Source: Pseudomonas aylmerensis (GTDB taxonomy: Bacteria > Pseudomonadota > Gammaproteobacteria > Pseudomonadales > Pseudomonadaceae). From it: a stretch of DNA of 64,000 nucleotides. The stretch is taken from assembly GCF_001702265.1 (NCBI RefSeq), contig NZ_MAUE01000025.1, forward strand, positions 62,001-126,000. Reading direction: 5' to 3'. A program made the position numbers and the translations under genes. Shown one piece after another: positions 27,137 through 36,196 of this stretch (the stretch's first letter is position 1; each line of letters starts with the position of its first letter). The notes under the pieces were generated by a model. It searched no databases and was not told the origin of the DNA. It was given only the letters and a program-made list of their open reading frames with translations.

Positions 27137-27673
27137 TTAAAGTTTCAGGCTGTCGCGCACCGAACTGACTTCATCCTTGCTCGCTTCGTAGGTTTGCGCC
27201 TGCCCCGCATATGAAAAAACATAGGCCTTATCGGTATCAACAGCGCCGACCAATGTTTGTGACAGCACGTGTCGTCCGTTCTCGGTAATCACACAAGTAG
27301 TTTCCAACGCGTCAAGTCGGCTCAATGTTGTTGGGTGCATCTTGGTGCAGACGCTTTGATAGCCACCTTGGGCAAAGTCCTTCTGGATGGATTTGCGCAT
27401 TTCCAGCAATACGCCCTGAAGATTAACTTTATGCCCGGCCTCGATGGGGGTACCGGTCAGTTCCATGACCATCAAGGTCGTGCCGTTTTCATCGTTCTTG
27501 ATCGCCCGTTGACGCGACACCGTGGCGGGCACTGCCGGGGCCTGGTCGTCAGGCACGACTTCTTCCACCTGCCAGCCGCTGGGCCAATGGATTTCCGGAT
27601 CGGCCGCCATGACCACGGGGCTGGCCAACAGCACGCATACGGCACTCAACAGCGGTTTACGAAATTCGATCAT
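27137..27673 (-). CDS. DUF4946 exported protein
   Basis: 178 residues from MIEFRKPLLSAVC; signal peptide to ..PVVMA. The mature part begins DPEIHWPSGWQVEEV and has the DUF4946 pattern RQRAIKNDENGTTLMVMELT and CVITENGRHVLSQTL. Two cysteines (near QSVCTKM and ETTCVI) could form a disulfide. Periplasmic, unknown role. Divergent from gloA. Confidence 0.78.
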   Translation of the reverse strand: MIEFRKPLLSAVCVLLASPVVMAADPEIHWPSGWQVEEVVPDDQAPAVPATVSRQRAIKNDENGTTLMVMELTGTPIEAGHKVNLQGVLLEMRKSIQKDFAQGGYQSVCTKMHPTTLSRLDALETTCVITENGRHVLSQTLVGAVDTDKAYVFSYAGQAQTYEASKDEVSSVRDSLKL

Positions 27674-27875
27674 TGCGACAAATACCCAAGGTTCAAGCGA
27701 CAAAGTGTGAGCCCGCCACCCGCAGCTCGCAAGGCTTGCAGCGGCTTTTTCATTTGGCGCCACCGCCGAGCCTTGCGTATCATGGCTCGGCTGCACGGAT
27801 GCCTGCCGCAAGCCAAGGGATCGCTCCTCGCTTTTCACTGGAGCCGCGTTTGCCCCATTTTTTTCTGGAGGGCCC

Positions 27876-28397
27876 ATGAGCCTGCACGAATTGAACACCT
27901 TCCCGGGCGTCACCGCCCAACCTGACACCGCCACTGCAAACTTTGTGTTCAACCACACCATGTTGCGGGTCAAGGACATCACCAAGTCGCTGGATTTCTA
28001 CACCCGCGTCCTGGGTTTTTCCCTGGTTGAGAAACGCGACTTCCCGGAAGCCGAATTCAGCCTGTACTTCCTGGCCCTGGTCGACAAATCCCAGATCCCG
28101 GCCGATGTCGCACAACGGACCGAATGGATGAAGTCGATCCCGGGCATCCTCGAACTGACCCATAACCACGGCACCGAAAACGACGCCGACTTCGCCTACC
28201 ACAATGGCAACACCGACCCGCGTGGTTTTGGCCATATCTGCATCTCGGTGCCGGATATCGTGGCCGCGTGCGAGCGCTTCGAAGCCCTGGGTTGCGACTT
28301 CCAGAAACGCCTGAGCGATGGCCGCATGAAAAGCCTGGCGTTCATCAAGGACCCGGATGCGTACTGGGTCGAGATCATTCAGCCAGCGCCGCTGTAA
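27876..28397 (+). CDS. gloA: Lactoylglutathione lyase (glyoxalase I)
   Basis: 173 residues, the long eukaryote-like class. Converts the methylglyoxal-glutathione hemithioacetal to S-lactoylglutathione. Metal ligands by alignment with known enzymes: His27 (NHTMLRVKD), Glu in ILELTHNHGTE, His in RGFGHICISV, Glu in YWVEIIQ. The first ligand is His where the human zinc enzyme has Gln, so metal preference may differ. Strong TGGAGGG site. Ends at a shared terminator with ahpF. Confidence 0.93.
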   Translation: MSLHELNTFPGVTAQPDTATANFVFNHTMLRVKDITKSLDFYTRVLGFSLVEKRDFPEAEFSLYFLALVDKSQIPADVAQRTEWMKSIPGILELTHNHGTENDADFAYHNGNTDPRGFGHICISVPDIVAACERFEALGCDFQKRLSDGRMKSLAFIKDPDAYWVEIIQPAPL

Positions 28398-28411
28398 AAG
28401 CCCCACGCAAT

Positions 28412-28445
28412 AAAAAACCCCATGATCGCTCATGGGGTTTTTCAT
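28412..28445. terminator. Bidirectional terminator between gloA and ahpF
   Basis: AAAAAACCCCATGA and TCATGGGGTTTTT form an A/T-flanked hairpin useful on both strands. Confidence 0.9.
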
Positions 28446-28459
28446 TTGCGGCGCCGGAT

Positions 28460-30025
28460 TTACGCCGGGGCGGAGGTGCGGATCAGGTGATCGAAAGCGC
28501 TCAGGGAAGCCTTCGCGCCCTCGCCTACGGCAATCACGATCTGCTTGTACGGCACGGTCGTGACGTCACCGGCGGCGAATACGCCTGGCAGTGAAGTCTC
28601 GCCACGGGCGTCGACAATGATCTCGCCACGGGGCGACAGCTCGACGGTGCCTTTGAGCCAGTCGGTGTTAGGCAGCAAGCCGATCTGGACAAAGATCCCT
28701 TCCAGGTCGATGGTCTTGAACTCGCCGCTGTCACGGTCCTTGTAGGCCAGGCCGGTCACTTTCTGGCCGTCACCTTTGACTTCACTGGTCAGCGCGCTGG
28801 TGATCACATCAACGTTGGGCAGGCTGTACAGCTTGCGCTGCAGAACCGCATCGGCGCGCAGCTTGCTGTCGAACTCGAGCAAGGTCACGTGGCTGACAAT
28901 ACCAGCCAGGTCGATGGCCGCTTCAACGCCGGAGTTACCGCCGCCGATCACCGCCACGCGCTTGCCCTTGAACAGCGGGCCATCGCAGTGCGGGCAGAAG
29001 CATACGCCCTTGGCTTTGTATTCCTGCTCGCCTGGCACACCCATTTCGCGCCAGCGCGCGCCGGTCGCCAGGATGACGGTCTTGGACTTCAGGGTCGCAC
29101 CGCTTTCGAAACGGATTTCGTGCAGGTCGCCGGCATTTTTCGCTGGCACCAGGCTGCTGGCGCGCTGCAGGTTCATGATGTCCACGTCGTATTGACGCAC
29201 GTGGGCCTCGAGGGCGCTGGCGAGTTTCGGGCCTTCGGTTTCCTGCACCGAGATGAAGTTCTCGATGGACATGGTGTCCAGCACCTGGCCGCCGAAACGC
29301 TCCGCCGCTACACCAGTGCGGATACCTTTACGTGCGGCGTAGATAGCCGCCGCAGAACCGGCTGGGCCACCGCCGACCACCAGCACATCAAAGGCGTCTT
29401 TGGCGCTGATTTTTTCGGCAGCCTTTTCGATGCCACTCGTGTCGAGCTTGGCGAGGATTTCTTCCAGGCCCATACGGCCCTGGCCAAAGTTCACACCGTT
29501 GAGGTAGACACTTGGCACCGCCATGATCTGGCGCTCGTCGACTTCAGCCTGGAACAGCGCGCCGTCGATGGCGACGTGGCGGATGTTCGGGTTGAGCACG
29601 GCCATCAGGTTCAGCGCCTGGACCACGTCCGGGCAGTTCTGGCACGACAGCGAGAAGTACGTCTCGAAGCTGAACTCGCCCTTGAGCGCACGGATCTGCT
29701 CAATCACTTCGACACTGGCCTTCGACGGGTGGCCACCGACTTGCAGCAGGGCCAGCACCAACGAAGTGAATTCATGGCCCATGGGGATGCCGGCGAAACG
29801 CAGGCTGATATCGGCACCCGGGCGGTTGATGGAGAACGAAGGCTTGCGCGCATCGTTGCCATCGGTGATCAGGGTAATCAGCGTGGAGAGGCTGGTTACA
29901 TCTTGCAAAAGGGCCAGCATTTCCTGGGATTTCGCACCGTCGTCGAGGGAGGCGACGATCTCGATCGGCTGGGTGACCCGTTCCAGGTATGACTTCAACT
30001 GAGCTTTAAGATTGGCGTCCAACAT
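28460..30025 (-). CDS. ahpF: Alkyl hydroperoxide reductase subunit F
   Basis: 521 residues, flavoprotein disulfide reductase that recharges AhpC with NADH/NADPH electrons. The N-terminal tandem thioredoxin-like domain (about 1-200) has the CQNC redox centre. Then come an FAD-binding GGGPAGSAAAIYAARKG, the active-site CPHC and the pyridine-nucleotide motif VIGGGNSGVEAA; the C-terminus holds VFAAGDVTTVP. It follows ahpC on the minus strand, with a hairpin between them that may reduce its expression relative to ahpC. Confidence 0.97.
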   Translation of the reverse strand: MLDANLKAQLKSYLERVTQPIEIVASLDDGAKSQEMLALLQDVTSLSTLITLITDGNDARKPSFSINRPGADISLRFAGIPMGHEFTSLVLALLQVGGHPSKASVEVIEQIRALKGEFSFETYFSLSCQNCPDVVQALNLMAVLNPNIRHVAIDGALFQAEVDERQIMAVPSVYLNGVNFGQGRMGLEEILAKLDTSGIEKAAEKISAKDAFDVLVVGGGPAGSAAAIYAARKGIRTGVAAERFGGQVLDTMSIENFISVQETEGPKLASALEAHVRQYDVDIMNLQRASSLVPAKNAGDLHEIRFESGATLKSKTVILATGARWREMGVPGEQEYKAKGVCFCPHCDGPLFKGKRVAVIGGGNSGVEAAIDLAGIVSHVTLLEFDSKLRADAVLQRKLYSLPNVDVITSALTSEVKGDGQKVTGLAYKDRDSGEFKTIDLEGIFVQIGLLPNTDWLKGTVELSPRGEIIVDARGETSLPGVFAAGDVTTVPYKQIVIAVGEGAKASLSAFDHLIRTSAPA

Positions 30026-30061
30026 ACGGGCGATTTCCTATTAATTCGGTTTATTGCAGAC

Positions 30062-30097
30062 AAAAAAACGCCCGAGCGAATCTCGCCCGGGCGTTTT
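30062..30097 (-). terminator. Intra-operon terminator ahpC/ahpF
   Basis: Reading leftwards, a CGCCCGGGCGAGA / TCGCTCGGGCG hairpin is followed by TTTTTTT; probably a partial terminator that sets the ahpC:ahpF ratio. Confidence 0.85.
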
Positions 30098-30152
30098 GAG
30101 GGCGGATGCAGCTTACTTAAGTGCGGAAACCCGCCCTTGATACTTCACAGAC

Positions 30153-30716
30153 TTAGATCTTGCCGACCAGGTCCAGGGACGGAGCCAGGGTGGCTTCGCC
30201 TTCTTTCCACTTGGCTGGGCACACTTCGCCTGGGTGGGCAGCAACGTACTGGGCAGCCTTGATTTTGCGCAGCAGCTCGGAAGCGTCACGGCCAACACCA
30301 CCGTCGTTCAGCTCAACGATCTTGATCTGACCTTCTGGGTTGATCACGAAGGTGCCACGGTCTGCCAGGCCAGCTTCTTCGATCAGCACGTCGAAGTTGC
30401 GCGAGATGGTCAGGGTTGGGTCGCCGATCATGGTGTACTGGATTTTGCCGATGGCTGGCGAGGTGTTGTGCCAGGCAGCGTGGGCAAAGTGGGTGTCGGT
30501 GGAAACGCTGTAGATTTCGACGCCCAGTTTCTGGAATTCGGCGTAGTTGTCAGCCAGGTCTTCCAGTTCGGTTGGACAAACGAAGGTGAAGTCGGCTGGG
30601 TAGAAGAAGACTACCGACCATTTGCCTTTCAGGTCAGCGTCCGACACGTCTACGAAGTTGCCGTTTTTGTATGCGGTAGCTTTGAACGGTTTTACTTGGC
30701 TGTTGATGATAGGCAT
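30153..30716 (-). CDS. ahpC: Alkyl hydroperoxide reductase subunit C (peroxiredoxin)
   Basis: 187 residues starting MPIINSQVKPFKATAYKNG. Typical 2-Cys peroxiredoxin: peroxidatic Cys in FTFVCPTELEDL, resolving Cys in GEVCPAKWKEG near the C-terminus, and the GGIG-equivalent loop region. Detoxifies H2O2, organic peroxides and peroxynitrite. Likely OxyR-controlled by precedent; I did not find a convincing OxyR box. Confidence 0.97.
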   Translation of the reverse strand: MPIINSQVKPFKATAYKNGNFVDVSDADLKGKWSVVFFYPADFTFVCPTELEDLADNYAEFQKLGVEIYSVSTDTHFAHAAWHNTSPAIGKIQYTMIGDPTLTISRNFDVLIEEAGLADRGTFVINPEGQIKIVELNDGGVGRDASELLRKIKAAQYVAAHPGEVCPAKWKEGEATLAPSLDLVGKI

Positions 30717-30849
30717 CGTTGACTCTCCGTCAGGGGTTAAGAAGTTGATGAGGTGAATCCTACCCACCTTCTCGGCGGTTGGCTCATTGGCAAACCTGAT
30801 GCTGACGATTGGTTTTCCCTATCAGGTAACTGTATTAATAGAAGAAATC

Positions 30850-31782
30850 TCAAAGCAGCGGTTGCGTCGCCAAGGTCATGCCGAGAAAGGGCGTCGCTTC
30901 AACATAGCGCATGGCAGATTTCATGTCGCTCCAACCGACGTAACTCATCAATGACTTCAAGTCCCAGCCGCTGCGATGCGCCCAGGTAGCAAAGCCGCGC
31001 CGCAGCGAGTGGCTGGTGTACTGCTCGGCAGGCAGGCCGGCGCGCTCCAGCGCCTGGCGCAATAGTGGAATCACACTGTTGGGGTGCAAGCCCTCCTCGC
31101 CCAGGTTGCCCCAGCGATCAATCCCGCGAAACACCGGACCACGCACCAGGGCCGAGGCGCTGAGCCATTCGCTGTAGGCCTGCACCGGGCACAGACGCAG
31201 CAGCGCCGGGGTTTGGTAGGTTTTGCCGAGATTGTCGCGGTCGCTTTTACTGCGGGGCAGATACAGGCTGATCCCCGCACCGGGCGTGGCGCGTACGTGT
31301 TCGATCTGCAGGCGGCACAGCTCATCGCTGCGAAAGCCGCGCCAGAAGCCCAGCAGAATCAGCGCGGTGTCGCGCTTGGCGCGCAGCAGGCGCGGCTGAT
31401 CCTGATCGGCGCTGGCGCGGGCAGCCTCGGCGTCGAGAGACGCCACCACCTGCTCCAGTTGCTGGAGCTGCAGCGGCTCAGCCTGCTTTTCCTGCGCAGG
31501 GTGCACGGCGCGGATGCCCTTGAGCACCTTGCGCACCACCGGCGCCTTGGTCGGGTCGGGAAACCCCTGGCTGGTGTGCCATTGCGCCAACGCCGAGAGC
31601 CGCAGCTTCAAGGTGTTGACTGCCAACACCCCGGCATGCGCCACCAGATACCGCGCGACGCTGTCACTGGTGGCCGGCAGGAACCCGCCCCAACTCACCT
31701 CGAAATGCTCGATCGCCGCACGATAGCTGCGGCGCGTGTTATCGCGGGTTGCCGCGTTGAGGTAACGATCCAGATCGCTCAT
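30850..31782 (-). CDS. Tyrosine recombinase, TnpS-like
   Basis: 310 residues from MSDLDRYLNAATRDNTRRSY. N-terminal SAM-like core-binding domain (about 1-95), then the catalytic domain with Arg in WRGFRSDEL, Lys in SKSDRDN, HSLRRGFATW (His, Arg), Trp in VGWSDM and nucleophile Tyr in AMRYVEA; all are present. It faces a KfrA-domain coiled-coil gene across a dyad-rich 170-base gap, as tnpS faces tnpT in Tn4651-type transposons, where the pair resolves cointegrates. No transposase is nearby, so it looks like a chromosomal, possibly domesticated, module. Confidence 0.85.
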   Translation of the reverse strand: MSDLDRYLNAATRDNTRRSYRAAIEHFEVSWGGFLPATSDSVARYLVAHAGVLAVNTLKLRLSALAQWHTSQGFPDPTKAPVVRKVLKGIRAVHPAQEKQAEPLQLQQLEQVVASLDAEAARASADQDQPRLLRAKRDTALILLGFWRGFRSDELCRLQIEHVRATPGAGISLYLPRSKSDRDNLGKTYQTPALLRLCPVQAYSEWLSASALVRGPVFRGIDRWGNLGEEGLHPNSVIPLLRQALERAGLPAEQYTSHSLRRGFATWAHRSGWDLKSLMSYVGWSDMKSAMRYVEATPFLGMTLATQPLL

Positions 31783-31836
31783 GCAGGGCCTATTCGTACG
31801 GCAATGGGGTGTGTCGGCAACCAAAACGGCTATGAC

Positions 31837-31921
31837 ACGGGATAATACGCGAATATCCCATTCGTTAAATCATGAATTTAAAGGCGACTTCATTCATGTT
31901 ATAGTACGTATATACATACTA
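31837..31921. promoter_or_regulatory. Dyad cluster: candidate resolution/recombination site
   Basis: Inverted repeats between the divergent recombinase and KfrA-type genes: GGGATA..TATCCC (31837-31858), CATGAAT (31871-31877) with ATTCATG (31892-31898), and the near-perfect 20-base palindrome TAGTACGTATATACATACTA (31902-31921, one mismatched pair). In Tn4651 the equivalent gap holds the resolution site bound by TnpS and TnpT. Confidence 0.6.
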
Positions 31922-31952
31922 CATACCACAGTACTAAATCGACGGAGACCCC

Positions 31953-32960
31953 ATGGCTCGCGGCGGCATCAACAAAGCAGTAGTTCAAACGGCACGCCTG
32001 GCAATCCTCGCCCGTGGCGAAAACCCCAGCATCGATGCAGTACGCATCGAAATGGGCAATACCGGCTCGAAAACCACGATTCATCGCTATTTGAAGGAGC
32101 TGGACGACAGTGAAAGCCGTCTCACCATTACCGAGGCGCCGATTGATGACGAGCTTGGCGAGCTGGTCGCGCGCCTGGCCCAGCGCCTGAAAGACAAGGC
32201 CCAGGAGCCCATCGACCTGGCCCTGGCGCAGTTCGAGCAGCAGAAAACCGCCCTGCTCGCCCAGGTAGAGGCACTTGAAGAAGCCCAAGGCCAGCTCCAG
32301 CAGCAATTTGATATCCAGGCCGCCGCCCTGGCGGAAGAAAGCGCAGCCCTGCAAACCGCCAGCACCAGCCTGCAGACCGAGCAAACCCGCAACGCCGGGC
32401 TCAGCCAGGCCTGCAGCGATTACGAACTACGCATCAATGACAAGGACGAACAGATTCGTTCACTGGAAGAAAAGCACCTGCACGCCCGCGATGCGCTGGA
32501 GCACTACCGCAACGCCATCAAGGAGCAGCGCGAACAGGAACAGCGCCGCCACGAGGGCCAGCTGCAACAACTGCAAGCCGAATTGCGCCAGGCCCAGCAA
32601 AGCGCCATGGTGCGTCAGGATGAAATCACCCAGTTGCACCGCGACAATGAGCGGCTATTGATCGAGCACCGGGTCACGGCGAAGGAGCTGAGCGCCTTGC
32701 AGGAGCAAAGCCGCAAGGATCAGGCTCGACAGCTCGCGTTGAGCGAACAGGTCAGCCTGATTGATAGCGAACGCACGCTGCTGCAAGAGCGTTTGCGCGT
32801 AGCCGTGCTGGAAAGCCAGTCACGCCAGGACGCGCTGACCGAACAGCAACACAACCATAAAACCCTGGAACTGGACCTGATCAAGGCCCAGGCGACGATA
32901 GAGGCGTTGCGCCTGGCCGCCGTCGTTGCGACGACGCCAGAGGCAACACCCAACGCCTGA
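31953..32960 (+). CDS. KfrA N-terminal domain coiled-coil protein, TnpT-like
   Basis: 335 residues. Residues about 1-60 are a KfrA-type helix-turn-helix DNA-binding domain (ILARGENPSIDAVRIEMG, TGSKTTIHRYLKELD). Residues about 75-320 are almost unbroken heptad-rich coiled coil (QFEQQKTALLAQVEALEEAQ and similar). Such proteins bind palindromes in their own promoter and assemble into rods. The coupled, divergent tyrosine recombinase supports a TnpT-like accessory or repressor function. CGGAGA site before the ATG. Confidence 0.85.
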   Translation: MARGGINKAVVQTARLAILARGENPSIDAVRIEMGNTGSKTTIHRYLKELDDSESRLTITEAPIDDELGELVARLAQRLKDKAQEPIDLALAQFEQQKTALLAQVEALEEAQGQLQQQFDIQAAALAEESAALQTASTSLQTEQTRNAGLSQACSDYELRINDKDEQIRSLEEKHLHARDALEHYRNAIKEQREQEQRRHEGQLQQLQAELRQAQQSAMVRQDEITQLHRDNERLLIEHRVTAKELSALQEQSRKDQARQLALSEQVSLIDSERTLLQERLRVAVLESQSRQDALTEQQHNHKTLELDLIKAQATIEALRLAAVVATTPEATPNA

Positions 32961-34319
32961 TCAGTTGGCCACAGGCGTGCGCATGGTGACGAATTCTTCC
33001 GCCGCCGTAGGATGCACGCCGATGGTCTCGTCGAAATGCTGCTTGGTCGCGCCCGCCTTGAGCGCGATCGCCAGGCCCTGCACGATTTCCCCGGCATCCG
33101 GGCCGACCATGTGGCAGCCCAGCACCTTGTCGGTGTCGGCATCGACCACCAACTTCATCAGGGTTTTCTCCTGGCAATCGGTCAAGGTCAGCTTCATCGG
33201 ACGGAAGCGGCTTTCAAAGATCTGGACCTTATGCCCCTTGTCCCTGGCCTCCTCTTCGGTCAGGCCAACGGTGCCGATGTTGGGCAGGCTGAACACCGCC
33301 GTCGGGATCATCGCGTAATCCACCGGGCGATACTGCTCAGGCTTGAACAAGCGCCGCGCCACGGCCATGCCTTCGGCCAGGGCCACCGGCGTCAGTTGTA
33401 CGCGACCGATCACATCGCCGATTGCCAGGATCGATGATTCAGCGGTCTGGTACAGGTCGTCGACTTCGACAAAGCCCCGCTTGTCGAGCTTGACCCCGGT
33501 GTTCTCCAACCCGAGGTTGTCCAGCATCGGGCGGCGGCCGGTGGCGTAGAACACGCAATCAGCTTCCAGTACACGGCCGTCTTTCAGCGTGGCCTTGAGG
33601 CTGCCATCGGGCTGTTTGTCGATGCGCTCGATGTCGGCATTGAATTGCAGGTCCAGGCCGCGCTTGGTCAACTCTTCCTTAAGGTGCGTGCGCACCGAAC
33701 CGTCGAAGCCGCGCAGGAACAGGTCACCGCGGTACAGCAGCGTGGTCTGCGCACCCAAACCATGGAAAATCCCGGCGAACTCGACGGCAATGTAGCCACC
33801 GCCCACCACCAGCACGCGCTTGGGCAGCTCTTTGAGGAAGAACGCTTCATTCGAACCGATTGCGTGCTCACGGCCGGCAATCTCCGGAATCTGCGGCCAG
33901 CCACCGGTGGCGATCAGGATGTGCTTGGCGGTGAAGCGCTCGCCATTGATTTCCACCTGGTGCGGATCCACCAGGCGCGCATGCCCTTCATGCAGCGTCA
34001 CGCCACTGTTGACCAGCAGATTACGGTAGATGCCGTTGAGGCGATTGATCTCGCGGTCCTTGTTGGCGATCAGCGTCGCCCAATCAAAGTTCGCCTCACC
34101 CAGCGACCAGCCGAAACCGCTGGCTTGCTCGAAATCTTCGGCAAAGTGCGCGCCGTAGACCAGCAGTTTTTTCGGCACGCAGCCGACGTTAACGCAGGTA
34201 CCGCCCAGGTAGCGGCTTTCCGCCACGGCCACCTTGGCGCCAAAGCCAGCAGCAAAGCGCGCCGCGCGAACACCGCCGGAACCGGCGCCAATTACATACA
34301 GGTCAAAATCGTAGGCCAT
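32961..34319 (-). CDS. gor: Glutathione-disulfide reductase
   Basis: 452 residues. Reduces GSSG with NADPH. FAD-binding GAGSGGVRAARFA, redox pair GGTCVNVGCVP, NADPH-binding VVGGGYIAVEFAG with the Arg-containing stretch after YRGDLFLRGFD, FAD site ILAIGDVIG, and C-terminal catalytic HPTAAEE. Starts with AGGAGAG. The stop directly abuts that of the KfrA-type gene. Confidence 0.97.
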   Translation of the reverse strand: MAYDFDLYVIGAGSGGVRAARFAAGFGAKVAVAESRYLGGTCVNVGCVPKKLLVYGAHFAEDFEQASGFGWSLGEANFDWATLIANKDREINRLNGIYRNLLVNSGVTLHEGHARLVDPHQVEINGERFTAKHILIATGGWPQIPEIAGREHAIGSNEAFFLKELPKRVLVVGGGYIAVEFAGIFHGLGAQTTLLYRGDLFLRGFDGSVRTHLKEELTKRGLDLQFNADIERIDKQPDGSLKATLKDGRVLEADCVFYATGRRPMLDNLGLENTGVKLDKRGFVEVDDLYQTAESSILAIGDVIGRVQLTPVALAEGMAVARRLFKPEQYRPVDYAMIPTAVFSLPNIGTVGLTEEEARDKGHKVQIFESRFRPMKLTLTDCQEKTLMKLVVDADTDKVLGCHMVGPDAGEIVQGLAIALKAGATKQHFDETIGVHPTAAEEFVTMRTPVAN

Positions 34320-34372
34320 TTCACTCTCCTCGGCAGGACATCAGCATACCGACTTACATGGGGCTGAAAAAC

Positions 34373-34401
34373 GAAAAAGCCACCCGAAGGTGGCTTTTTT
34401 A
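34373..34401. terminator. Terminator of galU
   Basis: AAAAAGCCACC / GGTGGCTTTTTT hairpin between galU and gor; reading leftwards it ends galU. Confidence 0.85.
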
Positions 34402-34424
34402 GAGCAGGCGACGCTTACCGTGAA

Positions 34425-35264
34425 TCAGTAAGCCTTGCCAGTCTTGTAGAAGTGCTCGTAGCAGAAGTTGGTCGCCTCGATGTAGCCTTCAGCGCCACCG
34501 CAGTCGAAACGCTGGCCTTTGAATTTGTAGGCAATCACGCAACCGTCTTTGGCTTGCTTGAGCAGGGCGTCGGTGATCTGGATCTCGCCGCCTTTGCCTG
34601 GCTCGGTTTCTTCGATCAACTTGAAGATGTCCGGGGTCAGGATGTAACGACCGATGATCGCCAGGTTCGAGGGCGCATCTTCCGGTGCTGGCTTCTCAAC
34701 CATGTCGCGAACGCGGATCAGGCCATCACCAATGTCGTCGCCGGCGATAACGCCGTACTTGTTGGTTTCGGTCGGGTTCACTTCCATGACCGCAACGATG
34801 GTGCAGCGGTACTTCTGGTAGAGCTTGACCATCTGGGTCAGCACACCGTCGCCTTCCAGGTTGACACACAGGTCATCCGCCAGGACCACGGCGAACGGTT
34901 CGTCACCGATCAGCGGGCGGCCAGTCAGGATGGCGTGGCCGAGGCCTTTCATCTGGGTCTGACGGGTGTAGGAGAACGAGCACTCGTCGAGCAGTTTACG
35001 GATACCGACCAGGTATTTTTCCTTGTCGGTGCCCTTGATCTGGTTTTCCAGCTCGTAGCTGATGTCGAAGTGGTCTTCCAGCGCGCGCTTACCACGGCCA
35101 GTCACGATGGAGATTTCGTTCAGACCGGCATCCAGTGCCTCTTCGACGCCGTACTGAATCAGTGGCTTGTTCACCACCGGCAGCATCTCTTTGGGCATGG
35201 CCTTGGTCGCTGGCAAGAAGCGAGTGCCGTAACCGGCTGCTGGGAACAAGCATTTCTTGATCAT
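34425..35264 (-). CDS. galU: UTP-glucose-1-phosphate uridylyltransferase
   Basis: 279 residues. Makes UDP-glucose for LPS core, exopolysaccharide and trehalose routes. The nucleotide-binding start is MIKKCLFPAAGYGTRFLPATKAMPKEMLP, shown here as two adjoining stretches; VVNKPLIQYGVEEA, LADDLC and VEKPAPEDAPSNLAIIGRYI complete the family pattern. Length is standard. Confidence 0.97.
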   Translation of the reverse strand: MIKKCLFPAAGYGTRFLPATKAMPKEMLPVVNKPLIQYGVEEALDAGLNEISIVTGRGKRALEDHFDISYELENQIKGTDKEKYLVGIRKLLDECSFSYTRQTQMKGLGHAILTGRPLIGDEPFAVVLADDLCVNLEGDGVLTQMVKLYQKYRCTIVAVMEVNPTETNKYGVIAGDDIGDGLIRVRDMVEKPAPEDAPSNLAIIGRYILTPDIFKLIEETEPGKGGEIQITDALLKQAKDGCVIAYKFKGQRFDCGGAEGYIEATNFCYEHFYKTGKAY

Positions 35265-35573
35265 ATGGGTCCTTACAAAGGGCTGTGCGTACGAATTCGG
35301 CGCAGTCTAATCAGGCCGCAGTCACCTTACAATGGGTCCTGCTGGCGTTGCGATGTCAACATAGAGAAAAAATGTCAGCGTAAGTTCCGCTTATCTTACG
35401 AAGAGCGTTATCACCAACACGGCCAAAACTGCCTGCACCTTGTCGTCACCAAGGCCTGCAACCTTTTTAGCACGCTTTTCAACCCGTAACACTGACCTAG
35501 AATAACTTGCGCTGACCCGCGACATTTGGCGCTATCATTAGGCCCTTGAACCAGACCACGAGATTCTTAATAG
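35265..35573. other. Intergenic region galU / small protein
   Basis: 309 bases with the divergent promoters of galU and the 61-residue gene. I see no RNA gene or repeat in it. Confidence 0.4.
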
Positions 35574-35759
35574 ATGTCAGAACCAAAAGGCGTGAACGGC
35601 TACTTGATCACTCAGCGAGCAGATGGCTGGCACTTGATCAACTTCCACGGAGACAGCGTCGCAGGGACGTTCGCGACCGAGCGTGAAGCGATTGCGGTAG
35701 CCGAAGTGTTTGTGGACGAAGCTGGCCACGCGTCGAGCAAGCGCCCCAAAGGCAAGTAA
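35574..35759 (+). CDS. Small conserved protein, 61 residues
   Basis: MSEPKGVNGYLITQRADGWH begins a soluble small protein that ends in a lysine-rich tail (SSKRPKGK). The pattern of a short sheet (YLITQRADGWHLINFHGD) followed by a helix (EREAIAVAEVFVDEA) resembles DUF2188-like small domains. It has its own terminator right after it, which supports real expression. Function unknown. Confidence 0.7.
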   Translation: MSEPKGVNGYLITQRADGWHLINFHGDSVAGTFATEREAIAVAEVFVDEAGHASSKRPKGK

Positions 35760-35776
35760 GGCTCGCGACACGACCA

Positions 35777-35804
35777 GAAGCCCCGTTGAACGGGGCTTTT
35801 TTGC
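35777..35804 (+). terminator. Terminator after 61-residue gene
   Basis: AAGCCCCGTTGAACGGGGCT followed by TTTTT. Confidence 0.9.
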
Positions 35805-35903
35805 GATTGTCTGTACCTAGGTGGCAGATCGCTATAATCTGCCGAAAACGCCCAACGACACTGTCAGCGCGCCCCTCCCAACACCCTTTGACGACGAACC
35901 CAC

Positions 35904-36185
35904 ATGAACAAGATCCTGGCACTGATTGCGGTACTGGCGCTGGCCGGCTGCACCACCACCTCTGACGTCTACCTGAAAAACGGTGAACAAGGTCTGACCA
36001 TCGACTGCTCCGGCGAGGCCAATTCCTGGGCCAGTTGCTACGAAAAGGCTGATGCGTCCTGTGCCGGCACCGGCTACCGCATCGTCGGTACCGAAGGCAC
36101 CCCTGCGCTGAGCGAGGACGACAAGACCCTGGGCAAGGATGTCGGCAACTTCAAGAGCCGCAGCGTCGTGGTGGTGTGCAAGTAG
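35904..36185 (+). CDS. Small lipoprotein, 93 residues
   Basis: Lipobox ALAGC near residue 15. The mature part has three further cysteines (TIDCSG, ASCYEKADASCAG, VVVCK) and ends with a strand. Looks like a conserved Pseudomonas envelope protein; no assigned role. Confidence 0.75.
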   Translation: MNKILALIAVLALAGCTTTSDVYLKNGEQGLTIDCSGEANSWASCYEKADASCAGTGYRIVGTEGTPALSEDDKTLGKDVGNFKSRSVVVVCK

Positions 36186-36196
36186 GCACGCGTGTC

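Noticed and set aside
30717..30849. OxyR box upstream of ahpC
   Set aside because: CTAT and ATAG tetramers are present but not at the required seven-base intervals.
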